Below, in pieces: positions 1 through 8,746 of a stretch of DNA of 64,000 nt. The stretch covers positions 2,388,001 through 2,452,000 of the forward strand of contig NZ_CP102258.1 in NCBI RefSeq assembly GCF_025146565.1, in the 5' to 3' direction. The translations under genes were made by a program, and so were the position numbers. The notes below the pieces were generated by a model. That model did not search any database. It saw only the letters and a list, made by a program, of their open reading frames with translations, and was not told the DNA's origin. Within the stretch, counting starts at the first letter, position 1, and each line of letters opens with the position of its first letter. The DNA comes from Bacteroides eggerthii. Its GTDB lineage: Bacteria; Bacteroidota; Bacteroidia; Bacteroidales; Bacteroidaceae.

Positions 1-1
1 C

Positions 2-475
2 GGCATTGATTACGGACATCCCAACCGTCAGGCGATACCCGATTTCAAAAGCTATTTTGAAACGTACGACAATTGCCTGAAACTTCGTTCTTATCAGACG
101 CTTCATTTTGAGCTGGGACGTTCGGTGGTAGGGCAGTGCGGTTCGCTTATTTCGAGAGTGTTGTACGTAAAGCAAGGTGCTAATAAGCAGTTTGCCATTT
201 TGGATGCAGGTATGACGGATTTGATTCGCCCTGCACTCTATCAGGCTTTCCACAAGATAGAGAACCTTACGTCCGACGCTCCGCTGCAGACTTATGATGT
301 TGTGGGCCCTATCTGTGAGTCATCCGATGTCTTTGGTAAGGCTGTTGATTTGAATGGCGTGAAGCGTGGTGACCTCATGGCGCTTCGTTCTGCCGGAGCC
401 TACGGTGAAATTATGGCTTCGGGCTATAACTGTCGTGAGCTGCCGCAGGGCTATACATCGGATGAGTTAGTGTAA
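2..475 (+). CDS. lysA: Diaminopimelate decarboxylase, C-terminal part (cut by window edge)
   Basis: PLP-dependent decarboxylase making L-lysine from meso-diaminopimelate, the last step of lysine synthesis. Only about the last 157 residues are present; the frame is open to the first base of the window, so the start lies upstream. The visible part matches the C-terminal beta domain of the alanine-racemase-like (fold type III) decarboxylases: a FELGRSVVG segment that binds the PLP phosphate, the AGMTDLIRPALY stretch, the PICESSDVFG motif that supplies the active-site cysteine across the dimer, and a final GAYGEIMASGYN segment. A strong terminator follows at once, so this is the end of its transcription unit. 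Confidence 0.93.
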   Translation, partial: GIDYGHPNRQAIPDFKSYFETYDNCLKLRSYQTLHFELGRSVVGQCGSLISRVLYVKQGANKQFAILDAGMTDLIRPALYQAFHKIENLTSDAPLQTYDVVGPICESSDVFGKAVDLNGVKRGDLMALRSAGAYGEIMASGYNCRELPQGYTSDELV

Positions 476-502
476 GCGTACAAGTTTATAGAGGAATTAT
501 AG

Positions 503-541
503 AGCACAGAAACAATCTTTTTGTTTCTGTGCTTATTTTTT
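503..541 (+). terminator. Intrinsic terminator after lysA
   Basis: A perfect 13-bp stem (503-515 pairs with 521-533), five-base loop, followed by a T-rich run. It lies 28 bases after the lysA stop and separates lysA from the heparinase gene. Confidence 0.93.
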
Positions 542-601
542 ATAGCTACTTGATTTTTTTATTGTATTTTTACAACAGTAATATCTGATATAAATTCCAT
601 T

Positions 602-2944
602 ATGAAACACAAATCAATTTTCTTTTCAATCAGTCTGATACTAAGCTCTTTTTCCCTTTCGGCACAGGAATTGCCGAAAGAGGTGGTTTGGCAAAAAGTA
701 GAAGGGGTTAATGTACCGATTCCACCTCAAACGCATCCCCGGTTGTACGTCCGTTCGTCCGATTTACCTGTTTTAAAGGAGCGAATGAAAACTCCGCAGG
801 CACAACAAACCCTTTCTCTCATGAAGGAGTTGGGCAAGGATCGTACGCCTGATGAAGAAGCTGCCGTAACAAATCGCGGATTTCGCTATTATTATGAAAT
901 GCGCGGTGTCACGACGAGAGTACAGTTACAGGCTCTCGATTATCTTTTGGATGGTGATAAACGCTTGGCTCGTAGGGCTATTACCGCCATGCTCGACACA
1001 TTGCAACGTGCCAGTTTTGGTACCCGTTCCGATATGTCGAGGGCCAGTGGGACTATGCTGATAACGGGTGCTATGGTATATGACTGGTGCTACGATCAAA
1101 TGAAAAGTTCGGAGAAACAAGCCTATATCAAAGAGTTTGTCCGGTTGGCAAAAAGTATGGAGTGTGGTTATCCGCCGCGCAACAACCAGCCCATAGCAGG
1201 CCATCCGTCAGAATGGATGATTATGCGTGATATGCTGTCGGCTGGCATTGCTATTTATGATGAATATCCCGATATGTACAACCATGTCATTACTATGCTC
1301 TATCGTGATTATATTCCGGCTCGTAACTATTTCTACGGAGGACAGAACTATCATCAGGGTACTAACTATGTGCATGTACGTTTTGCCTGTGACCTTTTTC
1401 CTCTTTGGATTTTAGAGAAAATGGGGGCGGGCAGCATTTATGATTCTTCGGCAAGATTTGTGCTTTATGACATTATTTATCGCCGGCGTCCCGACGGGGT
1501 GTTGTTGCCTTCGGGCGATGATTATCCGCAAAATCGTCCTGCACTGCTCACGATGCCTACGCCAATGATGTTAGCTTCCAGTTACTATAAGGATGAATAT
1601 CTTGCTTATGAGTTCGAGCGTAATCCTCATTTGAATAAGTCGGGCAATGAATCTATGAACCACTGTCTGATATACGATTTACTGTGGCGTGACTATAATC
1701 TGAAAGGTAAAGCTCCTGATGATCTTCCTTTGACCCGCTATTCCGGTACTCCTTATGGCTGGATGATTGCCCGTACGGGGTGGGATGCCAATAGTGTGAT
1801 TGCCGAAATGAAGATAAATGAACAGTTTGTGGGTAACCACCAGCACATGGACGGAGGTAGCTTCCAGATTTATCACAAAGGACCTTTGGCAATTGATGCA
1901 GGCGCTTATAGCGGTAGTTCAGGTGGCTATAACAGTCCCAACAACAAGAACTACTTTAAACGTACCATTGCTCACAATTCATTGTTGGTGTACGATCCTG
2001 ATGAAAAATTTGAATGTTGGAACTATGGAGGAGGTGGAAAGACCCGGTTTGCAGCCAATGACGGCGGGCAGCGTATGTGTGGCGAGGGTTGGAAAACTTG
2101 TAATTCGCTTGATAGTCTCTTGTCCGAAGAGTATACGGTGGGCAAAGTGTTTGCGCATGGGTTTGGTCCTGATGCGCAAACGCCCGATTATTCTTATTTG
2201 AAAGGAGATATTACTCAAGCCTACACCCGGAAGGTGAAGGAGGCCAAACGTTCATTTGTGTTCCTCAACCTGCAATCGGAGCAGGTGCCTGCTGCGCTTA
2301 TTGTCTATGACAAAGTAGTGGTTTCCAATCCCGGTTATCGTAAATACTGGTTATTACATAGTATTGAGGAACCTACACTTGAAAGCAACACTTTCACAGT
2401 GCGACGTACCAAAGATGGTGATAGCGGTATGTTACATAACACCGTACTTTTGCCCCAAGCGGACAATATGCATATTGATAAGGTAGGCGGTCCCGGCAAA
2501 GAAAATTGGGTGTTCGGAACCAATTATCCCAATGATGCCGTAGCCCCTTATCTTGACAATGCCAATGAGCGTGGTGCGTGGAGAGTAGAGGTGTCTCCTG
2601 TTGCTCCTGCCGCTACCGACAACTTTTTGAATGTAATACAGGTCGCCGATAATCAATGCAATAAACTAAATGCCGTACAGCGTATTGAAAATGAGCTGGT
2701 TGTAGGCGCTCAATTGGCTGATCGCGTAGTAACTTTTGCTAAGAATAGCGAACAATTATGCCGGGACTTTGCTTTCTCTGTGAGTGGTACGGGAATATTT
2801 AAGTTTGTTATCACTGACCTTAAGGCAGGCAACTGGCAGGTAAAGAAAGACGGTCGTGTTTTTATTCCGCTGGCTGAGGTGCGGGCTTCCGAGGGTGTTC
2901 TCTCTTTTGAAGGTACAGCCGGGAATTATGAGTTCTGCCGGTAG
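602..2944 (+). CDS. Heparinase II family heparin/heparan sulfate lyase (PL21), exported
   Basis: Predicted polysaccharide lyase that cleaves heparin and heparan sulfate by beta-elimination in the periplasm. The 780-residue protein has a signal peptide (about residues 1-21, ending LSAQ) and is close in length and sequence, from memory, to Pedobacter heparinus heparinase II (HepB), including the starting VPIPP-THPRLY motif, the GHPSEWMIMRD segment and the NHQH motif. Residues matching the known catalytic set are H201, E204, Y256 and the NHQH at 412-415; D432 and H458 match the structural zinc site. It stands alone: no SusC/SusD, sulfatase or sensor gene is next to it, unlike the usual heparin utilisation loci. 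Substrate is inferred from homology only. Confidence 0.88.
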   Translation: MKHKSIFFSISLILSSFSLSAQELPKEVVWQKVEGVNVPIPPQTHPRLYVRSSDLPVLKERMKTPQAQQTLSLMKELGKDRTPDEEAAVTNRGFRYYYEMRGVTTRVQLQALDYLLDGDKRLARRAITAMLDTLQRASFGTRSDMSRASGTMLITGAMVYDWCYDQMKSSEKQAYIKEFVRLAKSMECGYPPRNNQPIAGHPSEWMIMRDMLSAGIAIYDEYPDMYNHVITMLYRDYIPARNYFYGGQNYHQGTNYVHVRFACDLFPLWILEKMGAGSIYDSSARFVLYDIIYRRRPDGVLLPSGDDYPQNRPALLTMPTPMMLASSYYKDEYLAYEFERNPHLNKSGNESMNHCLIYDLLWRDYNLKGKAPDDLPLTRYSGTPYGWMIARTGWDANSVIAEMKINEQFVGNHQHMDGGSFQIYHKGPLAIDAGAYSGSSGGYNSPNNKNYFKRTIAHNSLLVYDPDEKFECWNYGGGGKTRFAANDGGQRMCGEGWKTCNSLDSLLSEEYTVGKVFAHGFGPDAQTPDYSYLKGDITQAYTRKVKEAKRSFVFLNLQSEQVPAALIVYDKVVVSNPGYRKYWLLHSIEEPTLESNTFTVRRTKDGDSGMLHNTVLLPQADNMHIDKVGGPGKENWVFGTNYPNDAVAPYLDNANERGAWRVEVSPVAPAATDNFLNVIQVADNQCNKLNAVQRIENELVVGAQLADRVVTFAKNSEQLCRDFAFSVSGTGIFKFVITDLKAGNWQVKKDGRVFIPLAEVRASEGVLSFEGTAGNYEFCR

Positions 2945-3039
2945 CTGTCCTGTAATGTAACTGGAACATTTGTAAGGTTAGATTTTACTTATTTTACTAA
3001 ATAATGTTATCGGTGTGAACAATCTATGTGTGTTCTTGT

Positions 3040-3047
3040 TATATTTG
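3040..3047 (+). promoter_or_regulatory. Candidate -7 element for ferritin
   Basis: TATATTTG fits the Bacteroides -7 consensus TAnnTTTG, 33 bases before the ferritin start. No clear TTTG box is seen at the usual upstream distance, so the promoter may need an activator or be weak. Confidence 0.5.
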
Positions 3048-3079
3048 TAATCATTTCAATTTAATTAATAAATACAATT

Positions 3080-3562
3080 ATGATAACAGAAAAATTACAG
3101 AATGCAATTAACGAGCAGATTACGGCTGAGATGTGGTCATCCAACCTTTATTTAGCAATGTCTTTCTATATGGAGAAAGAGGGTTATTGTGGTATGGCTT
3201 CTTGGTTGAAGAAGCAGTCATTCGAAGAACATGGACATGCTTGTGAACTGGCCTCATATATTATTAAGCGTGGCGGTAAGGCAAAATTGGATAAAATTGA
3301 TGTTGTTCCTAATGACTTCGGTACTCCGCTGGAAGTATTCGAACAGGTTTATGAACATGAATGTCGTGTGTCAAAGATGATTGATGCTCTTGTAGATGTA
3401 GCCGCTGCTGAAAAGGATAAAGCTTCTCAAGATTTCTTGTGGGGATTTGTTCGTGAGCAGGTAGAAGAAGAAGCTACTGCATCGGGCATCGTAGATATGG
3501 TGAAGAAAGCCGGTGCTACCGGAATTTTCTTTGTTGATGCGAAGCTGGGTGAAAGAAAATAA
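3080..3562 (+). CDS. ftnA: Ferritin (non-haem, bacterial FtnA type)
   Basis: Iron-storage protein that oxidises Fe(II) and stores Fe(III) in a 24-subunit cytoplasmic shell, protecting this anaerobe during oxygen exposure. The 160-residue chain is the usual length. All ferroxidase ligands sit at the E. coli FtnA numbers: E17, E50, H53, E94 and E130. It is a single-gene unit with its own -7 element and a strong hairpin after the stop that also faces kbl. In Bacteroides this protein is known to respond to iron and oxygen; no operator is recognisable here. Confidence 0.95.
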   Translation: MITEKLQNAINEQITAEMWSSNLYLAMSFYMEKEGYCGMASWLKKQSFEEHGHACELASYIIKRGGKAKLDKIDVVPNDFGTPLEVFEQVYEHECRVSKMIDALVDVAAAEKDKASQDFLWGFVREQVEEEATASGIVDMVKKAGATGIFFVDAKLGERK

Positions 3563-3580
3563 GAGAAAAAGTAATAAAGA

Positions 3581-3618
3581 GATAGGGTGGTAAAGGCGAC
3601 AAGCCTTGCCACCCTATC
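3581..3618. terminator. Bidirectional terminator between ftnA and kbl
   Basis: Inverted repeat with a 10-bp perfect outer stem (3581-3590 with 3609-3618 region) extended inward by several pairs including one G-T pair and one bulge. It lies between the convergent ftnA and kbl genes and is A-rich before and T-rich after, so it can serve both. Confidence 0.8.
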
Positions 3619-3626
3619 ATTTTATA

Positions 3627-4817
3627 TTATCCTTTCAATATTCCTAATTCCTTTCCTACTTTTATAAATGCTGCGATACACTTATCCAAGTGTTCCTTGT
3701 TGTGTCCGGCAGAAATCTGAACGCGGATACGCGCTTGGTCTTTGGGTACGACAGGATAATAGAAGCCAGTTACGTAAATACCTTCCTCCTGCATGCGGGC
3801 TGCATAAATCTGAGATAACTTGGCATCATACAGCATTACGGCGCAAATGGCGCTTTGGGTAGGTTTGATGTCGAATCCGGCGGCTGTCATTTTGTCGCGG
3901 AAATAGCTTACGTTTTCTACTAACTTGTCATGTAGCGAATTGCTTTCTTTCAACATCTTGAATACTTCGAGGCTGGCACCGATGATGCCCGGAGCAAGAG
4001 AGTTGGAGAACAAGTACGGACGGCTGCGTTGGCGTAATAGGTCGATAATCTCCTTGCGTCCTGTGGTGAAACCACCTAAAGCACCGCCAAAGGCTTTGCC
4101 CAACGTACCGGTATAGATGTCCACGCGTCCGTAAGTGTCGTATAGTTCACTCACGCCATGACCGGTAGCGCCTACCACACCGGCGGAGTGGGATTCGTCT
4201 ACCATTACTAATGCATCGTATTTCTCAGCAAGATCACAGATTTTATCCATAGGAGCCACATTGCCATCCATGGAGAATACTCCGTCTGTCACGATGATGC
4301 GGAAACGCTGTGCTTGCGCTTCCTGCAAGCATTTTTCAAGTTCGGTCATATCGGCATTGGCATAGCGGTAGCGTTTGGCTTTGCAAAGACGTACGCCGTC
4401 GATGATGGAAGCGTGGTTCAGTGAGTCGGAGATAATGGCATCTTCTTCGGTGAAAAGAGGTTCGAATACACCACCGTTAGCATCAAAACAGGCAGCGTAG
4501 AGAATGGTGTCTTCCGTCTTGAAGTAATCGGAGATAGCTGCCTCCAGTTCTTTGTGAATATCTTGTGTGCCGCAGATGAAACGGACAGACGACATGCCGT
4601 AACCGCGGCGTTCCATTATCTTTTGGGCAGCGGCTATCAGGCGGGGGTGATTGGATAAACCCAAATAATTGTTGGCGCAGAAGTTCAGTACTTCCTTGCC
4701 TTTCACTGTAATAGCAGCTTGTTGTGCACTTTCAATCAGGCGTTCCTCTTTGTAGAGTCCTGCTTCTTTTATTTCAGCGAGAGTTTTGCTGAGATGCTCT
4801 TTCATTTTACCATACAT
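3627..4817 (-). CDS. kbl: 2-amino-3-ketobutyrate CoA ligase (glycine C-acetyltransferase)
   Basis: PLP enzyme of the alpha-oxoamine synthase family that converts 2-amino-3-ketobutyrate and CoA to glycine and acetyl-CoA, the second step of threonine breakdown. The 396 residues are the family length. Visible features: CANNYLGLSNHP near residue 47, DESHSAG with D207, and TGTLGKAFGGALGG with the PLP lysine K241. The start at 4817 (MYGKMKEHLS) matches the E. coli length; M5 is an alternative. It is divergent from an SDR threonine 3-dehydrogenase that supplies its unstable substrate. Confidence 0.95.
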   Translation of the reverse strand: MYGKMKEHLSKTLAEIKEAGLYKEERLIESAQQAAITVKGKEVLNFCANNYLGLSNHPRLIAAAQKIMERRGYGMSSVRFICGTQDIHKELEAAISDYFKTEDTILYAACFDANGGVFEPLFTEEDAIISDSLNHASIIDGVRLCKAKRYRYANADMTELEKCLQEAQAQRFRIIVTDGVFSMDGNVAPMDKICDLAEKYDALVMVDESHSAGVVGATGHGVSELYDTYGRVDIYTGTLGKAFGGALGGFTTGRKEIIDLLRQRSRPYLFSNSLAPGIIGASLEVFKMLKESNSLHDKLVENVSYFRDKMTAAGFDIKPTQSAICAVMLYDAKLSQIYAARMQEEGIYVTGFYYPVVPKDQARIRVQISAGHNKEHLDKCIAAFIKVGKELGILKG

Positions 4818-4927
4818 AACTTTTTATTTTAATTAGGTGATACATTGCTGGCTGAAGCTCTACAAAGGACATCATTTTTCTTGGAATAAACAATATCTTT
4901 TTGATAGAAAAATGAAAAAAAAGTGTG

Positions 4928-4935
4928 TATATTTG
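4928..4935 (+). promoter_or_regulatory. Candidate -7 element for threonine dehydrogenase
   Basis: TATATTTG fits TAnnTTTG, 38 bases before the dehydrogenase start. A TTTG lies at 4900-4903 but the 24-base gap is longer than usual. This 156-base region also must hold the kbl promoter on the other strand. Confidence 0.5.
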
Positions 4936-4973
4936 CACTTCGGTAACGAAAGAATACCTTATAAATAAGTTGT

Positions 4974-5930
4974 ATGAAAAATATTTTGGTAATTGGAGCC
5001 ACAGGACAGATTGGCTCAGAGTTAACATTGGAGTTGCGCAAGCGCTATGGTGATGATCATGTTGTAGCCGGATACATTCCGAGTGCTATGCCGCAGGGTG
5101 AATTAAAAGCTTCAGGGCCCTCGGCTATCGCCGATGTGACGGATCGTCAATCTATCGAAGTGGTGGCTCGACAATTCAAGATTGATACAATTTATAATTT
5201 GGCAGCCTTGCTGTCGGTAGTTGCCGAAAGCCGTCCGGCTATGGCATGGAAGATAGGTATAGATGGATTGTGGAACGTGCTGGAAGTTGCGCGTGAGTAT
5301 GGTTGTGCCGTTTTTACACCTAGTTCTATCGGTTCTTTCGGAGAAAATACTCCTCATGTGAAGACGCCGCAAGACACCATTCAGCGTCCGCGTACCATGT
5401 ATGGCGTAACTAAGGTGACGACAGAACTGCTGAGTGATTACTATTATACGAAATATGGAGTGGATACCCGCGCAGTACGTTTTCCCGGAATTATTTCCAA
5501 TGTGACACCTCCGGGGGGTGGTACAACAGACTATGCAGTAGATATTTTTTATTCAGCGGTGAAAGGTGAGAAATTCGTTTGCCCTGTAAAAGCCGGTACA
5601 TTTATGGATATGATGTACATGCCCGATGCCATTAATGCTGCTATTTCGCTAATGGAGGCTGCTCCGGCACGTCTGAAACACCGGAATGCTTTCAATATTG
5701 CTTCGATGAGCTTTGATCCGGAAATGATCTATGCTGCTATCAAGAAGCATGTGCCCGACTTTGAAATGACCTATCAGATAGATCCTTTAAAGCAGGCTAT
5801 TGCAGATAGTTGGCCCGATTCGCTGGATGACTCCTGTGCTCGCGAGGAGTGGGATTGGATGCCACAGTTCGATCTGGACTCCATGACAGTAGATATGCTT
5901 GAAAAATTAAGAGCAAAATTAAATAAGTGA
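4974..5930 (+). CDS. L-threonine 3-dehydrogenase, short-chain dehydrogenase type
   Basis: NAD-dependent oxidation of L-threonine to 2-amino-3-ketobutyrate. The protein (318 residues) is not the zinc medium-chain enzyme of E. coli but the UDP-galactose-4-epimerase-like SDR type known from Flavobacterium and from animals. Seen: GATGQIG nucleotide loop at residues 8-14, active-site PSSIGSFG near 116-123, and the catalytic pair Y143 and K147 in YGVTK. Divergence from kbl, which consumes the product, supports the threonine role over a sugar epimerase. Sugar-nucleotide epimerase annotation is the alternative. Confidence 0.85.
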   Translation: MKNILVIGATGQIGSELTLELRKRYGDDHVVAGYIPSAMPQGELKASGPSAIADVTDRQSIEVVARQFKIDTIYNLAALLSVVAESRPAMAWKIGIDGLWNVLEVAREYGCAVFTPSSIGSFGENTPHVKTPQDTIQRPRTMYGVTKVTTELLSDYYYTKYGVDTRAVRFPGIISNVTPPGGGTTDYAVDIFYSAVKGEKFVCPVKAGTFMDMMYMPDAINAAISLMEAAPARLKHRNAFNIASMSFDPEMIYAAIKKHVPDFEMTYQIDPLKQAIADSWPDSLDDSCAREEWDWMPQFDLDSMTVDMLEKLRAKLNK

Positions 5931-5950
5931 CCGTAGAGGGTCGGTAAGGA

Positions 5951-6799
5951 ATGAAACATTTATTAGCGGGATTTATTGTACTGGTCTTTTTGGTTTCATG
6001 TGGAAACAAGAAGCCGAAAATGGATCCCTTTACTACCATTACCGAAATGGTGGATTCGGCAAGCCATAAGGCCGATACGCTGCAACAGGTGGAAGTGCAG
6101 GAAGAGCCCCAACCGTTGGAAGCGGACGAACTGTTTGATGATTTTATCTTCAACTATGCTTCGGACGATGCTTTGCAACGGAAGAGGACGGTATTTCCTT
6201 TGCCTTATTACAATAGGGATACTCCTATAAAAATAGAAGAGCGTTTCTGGAAACATGACTACCTGTTCACCAAACAAAATTACTATACGCTGCTTTTTGA
6301 TAATGAGAACGACATGGATATGGTGGGAGACACAACACTGAAATCCGTACAAGTGGAGTGGATTTATCTGAAAACGCGTATGGTGAAGAAGTACTACTTT
6401 GAACGTAAGGAAGGCATGTGGATGCTTGAAGCCATTAATCTGCGCCATATAGAGAAAGGGGAAGGTGAGAACTTTGTGGATTTCTATACCCGTTTCGTGA
6501 CGGACAGCGTATATCAGAGCAAACATATCACCACTCCGCTGCAGTTTGTCACCATTGACCCTGACGATGAATTTTCAATATTGGAAACGACCCTTGATGT
6601 AAATCAGTGGTACGCTTTTCGCCCTTCATTGCCAACAGACAGGTTGTCCAATATTAATTATGGGCAGAAGAATGAGGATACTTCGAGGACGAAGATCCTT
6701 AAAGTGAACGGCATTGGCAACGGGTATTCCAATGTTTTCTATTTCCGGAGACGTGGAGGGGAGTGGGAAATGTATAAATACGAGGATACGAGTATTTGA
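5951..6799 (+). CDS. Hypothetical lipoprotein, DUF4348-like
   Basis: Predicted 282-residue lipoprotein: hydrophobic signal followed by lipobox LVSC with C17 as the lipidated residue and an NKKPK stretch after it. The mature part is acidic near residues 45-65, then alternates charged and aromatic strands (WIYLKTRMVKKYYFER, FYFRRRGGEWEMYKYED) resembling Bacteroides DUF4348 lipoproteins. It starts 20 bases after the threonine dehydrogenase and probably shares its transcript. Function unknown; no catalytic motif is visible. Confidence 0.75.
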   Translation: MKHLLAGFIVLVFLVSCGNKKPKMDPFTTITEMVDSASHKADTLQQVEVQEEPQPLEADELFDDFIFNYASDDALQRKRTVFPLPYYNRDTPIKIEERFWKHDYLFTKQNYYTLLFDNENDMDMVGDTTLKSVQVEWIYLKTRMVKKYYFERKEGMWMLEAINLRHIEKGEGENFVDFYTRFVTDSVYQSKHITTPLQFVTIDPDDEFSILETTLDVNQWYAFRPSLPTDRLSNINYGQKNEDTSRTKILKVNGIGNGYSNVFYFRRRGGEWEMYKYEDTSI

Positions 6800-6875
6800 A
6801 AAAGTGCTGGAACGGCAGGGAAATAGAGTGTGGGTAGGATTCAGGGTAAATTGGTGTAATCTGTGATGAAGAAAT

Positions 6876-7871
6876 ATGATTTATAAAAATAAGAAAATAC
6901 CCAATACGTTTGGATTTGATGTGAAAGCTGCTTCATATGCAGACTATGACTCTGTAGAGGAATTGGAGAACTTGATCGCCTGCGGGTGCATCGTTTCTCC
7001 TTTTTTGCATATAGGATGTGGCAGTAACTTGCTATTTGAGAAAGATTATGAGGGCACTGTACTGCATTCACGTATTGGAGGGGTGGAAGTGACGGCAGAA
7101 GATGACGAACGGGTGTCTGTGCGCGTGGGTGCGGGTGTGATATGGGACGACTTTGTGGCTTGCTGTGTAGAGCGGGGATGGTACGGAGCAGAGAATCTGT
7201 CGCTGATACCCGGTGAAGTGGGGGCAAGTGCCGTACAGAATATCGGTGCTTACGGAGTAGAAGTGAAGGATCTCATTTCATCTGTGGAAACAATAAATAT
7301 TCGTGGTGAGAAGCGTGTCTATCAGAATAATGAATGTGAATACGCCTATCGGAAAAGCCTTTTCAAAAAGCCCGAAATGAAGTCTGTTTTTGTAACTTAT
7401 GTGAATTTTGCATTAAGTAAGAAAGAGCGATATACACTGGATTACGGTACGATCCGCCAGGAACTCGCCAACTATCCGGCGGTAGACTTGATTACGTTGC
7501 GGCATGTGATTATAAATATCCGCGAAAGTAAGTTGCCCGACCCAAAGATGCTGGGCAATGCCGGAAGTTTTTTCATGAATCCTATTGTGCCGCGTGCGCA
7601 GTTTGAATTATTGTTACGTCGCTATCCCTCTATGCCTCACTATGAGGTGGATGCCGATCGGGTTAAGATTCCTGCCGGGTGGATGATAGATCAATGCGGC
7701 TGGAAAGGGAAAGCTTTAGGGTCTGCCGCTGTACACGACAAGCAGGCTTTGGTGCTTGTGAATCTGGGTGGTGCAACCGGAAGAGACGTGATTGCATTGT
7801 CGGACGCCGTCAGGGCTTCGGTTCAGGAGAAGTTTGGAGTGGAAATAAGGCCGGAAGTGAACTTTATATAG
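6876..7871 (+). CDS. murB: UDP-N-acetylenolpyruvoylglucosamine reductase
   Basis: FAD- and NADPH-dependent enzyme that reduces UDP-GlcNAc-enolpyruvate to UDP-MurNAc, the second committed step of peptidoglycan synthesis in the cytosol. At 331 residues it is a type I (E. coli-like) MurB. Features: NTFGFD near the start, the FAD segment [19 protein letters not shown] at 109-127, Y158-R159 (AYRKSLF), GNAGSFF with proton-donor S231, and E327 in the RPEVNFI end. The next gene follows 38 bases on, so co-transcription is likely. Confidence 0.96.
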   Translation: MIYKNKKIPNTFGFDVKAASYADYDSVEELENLIACGCIVSPFLHIGCGSNLLFEKDYEGTVLHSRIGGVEVTAEDDERVSVRVGAGVIWDDFVACCVERGWYGAENLSLIPGEVGASAVQNIGAYGVEVKDLISSVETINIRGEKRVYQNNECEYAYRKSLFKKPEMKSVFVTYVNFALSKKERYTLDYGTIRQELANYPAVDLITLRHVIINIRESKLPDPKMLGNAGSFFMNPIVPRAQFELLLRRYPSMPHYEVDADRVKIPAGWMIDQCGWKGKALGSAAVHDKQALVLVNLGGATGRDVIALSDAVRASVQEKFGVEIRPEVNFI

Positions 7872-7909
7872 TGATTTAGTGATTAATCGCTAACCATATC
7901 GTTGTTATT

Positions 7910-8674
7910 ATGAAATTGACTATATTAGGAAGTGGAACATCTACCGGGGTGCCGGAGATTGGTTGTACGTGCCCTGTTTGCACGTCTGCCGATCCGCGGG
8001 ACAACCGCTTGCGGGCATCGTCTCTGCTGCATGCGGATGATGCGACGATACTGATAGATTGCAGCCCCGATTTCAGAGCACAAATATTGCGTACGTCTAT
8101 TTATGAACAGATAGATGGTGTGTTGATCACTCACGAACATTATGACCATACGGGCGGGCTGGATGATTTGCGTCCGTTTTGCCGTTTTTCTGAGATACCT
8201 ATCTATTCGGATGCTTATACTGCTGCTCATCTGCGGGTACGGATGCCTTATTGCTTTGTGGATAAGAAGTATCCGGGAGTACCGCGCATTTATTTGCAGG
8301 AAGTGGAGGCCGGCAAGCCATTCTTTATCCGGCAAACGGAAGTATTGCCTGTTGCTGTGATGCATGGACGTTTGCCTATTCTTGGTTATCGTATCGGTGG
8401 GCGCTTGGGATATGTAACGGATATGCTTACGATGCCGGACGCTTCGTATGAACAATTACAAGGGTTGGACGTTTTGGTAATGAACGCTTTGCGGCCGCAA
8501 CCGCATCCAACGCACCAAAGCATATCGGAGGCGCTGGCAGCTGCGGAGCGTATTGGCGCAAAAGAAACTTATTTCATCCACATGAGCCATCATGTTGGGT
8601 TGCATGCCGAAATCAATAGCCAATTGCCGCCCCATGTACATTTTGCTTATGACGGTATGGAAATAAATTTCTAA
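7910..8674 (+). CDS. MBL-fold metallo-hydrolase, PhnP-like
   Basis: Metallo-beta-lactamase fold hydrolase of 254 residues with the HxHxDH metal motif at H75, H77, D79 and H80, and further likely ligands in the VMHGR segment and the final MSHH segment. Three cysteines in the N-terminal CTCPVC segment (C19, C21, C24) look like the structural zinc site of PhnP, the cyclic ribose phosphodiesterase. There are no phosphonate genes nearby, so the substrate is not established; a cyclic phosphate or nucleotide diester is likely. It follows murB closely on the same strand. Confidence 0.82.
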   Translation: MKLTILGSGTSTGVPEIGCTCPVCTSADPRDNRLRASSLLHADDATILIDCSPDFRAQILRTSIYEQIDGVLITHEHYDHTGGLDDLRPFCRFSEIPIYSDAYTAAHLRVRMPYCFVDKKYPGVPRIYLQEVEAGKPFFIRQTEVLPVAVMHGRLPILGYRIGGRLGYVTDMLTMPDASYEQLQGLDVLVMNALRPQPHPTHQSISEALAAAERIGAKETYFIHMSHHVGLHAEINSQLPPHVHFAYDGMEINF

Positions 8675-8692
8675 ACTTATTGAAACATTTGT

Positions 8693-8723
8693 TTTGTTTT
8701 ATTAGTAGAAATACCTATTTTTG
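8693..8723 (+). promoter_or_regulatory. Sigma-ABfr type promoter for the DUF3352-like gene
   Basis: TTTG at 8693-8696, 19 bases, then TATTTTTG at 8716-8723, an exact Bacteroides TTTG-N19-TAnnTTTG pattern, 23 bases before the ATG at 8747. Confidence 0.75.
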
Positions 8724-8746
8724 CCAACAGTTGATGTATATATGCC

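Noticed and set aside
926..1204. Minus-strand frames inside the heparinase gene (also at 1653-1892, 1979-2218 and 2335-2656)
   Set aside because: Shadows of a well-supported gene in other frames; no family match.
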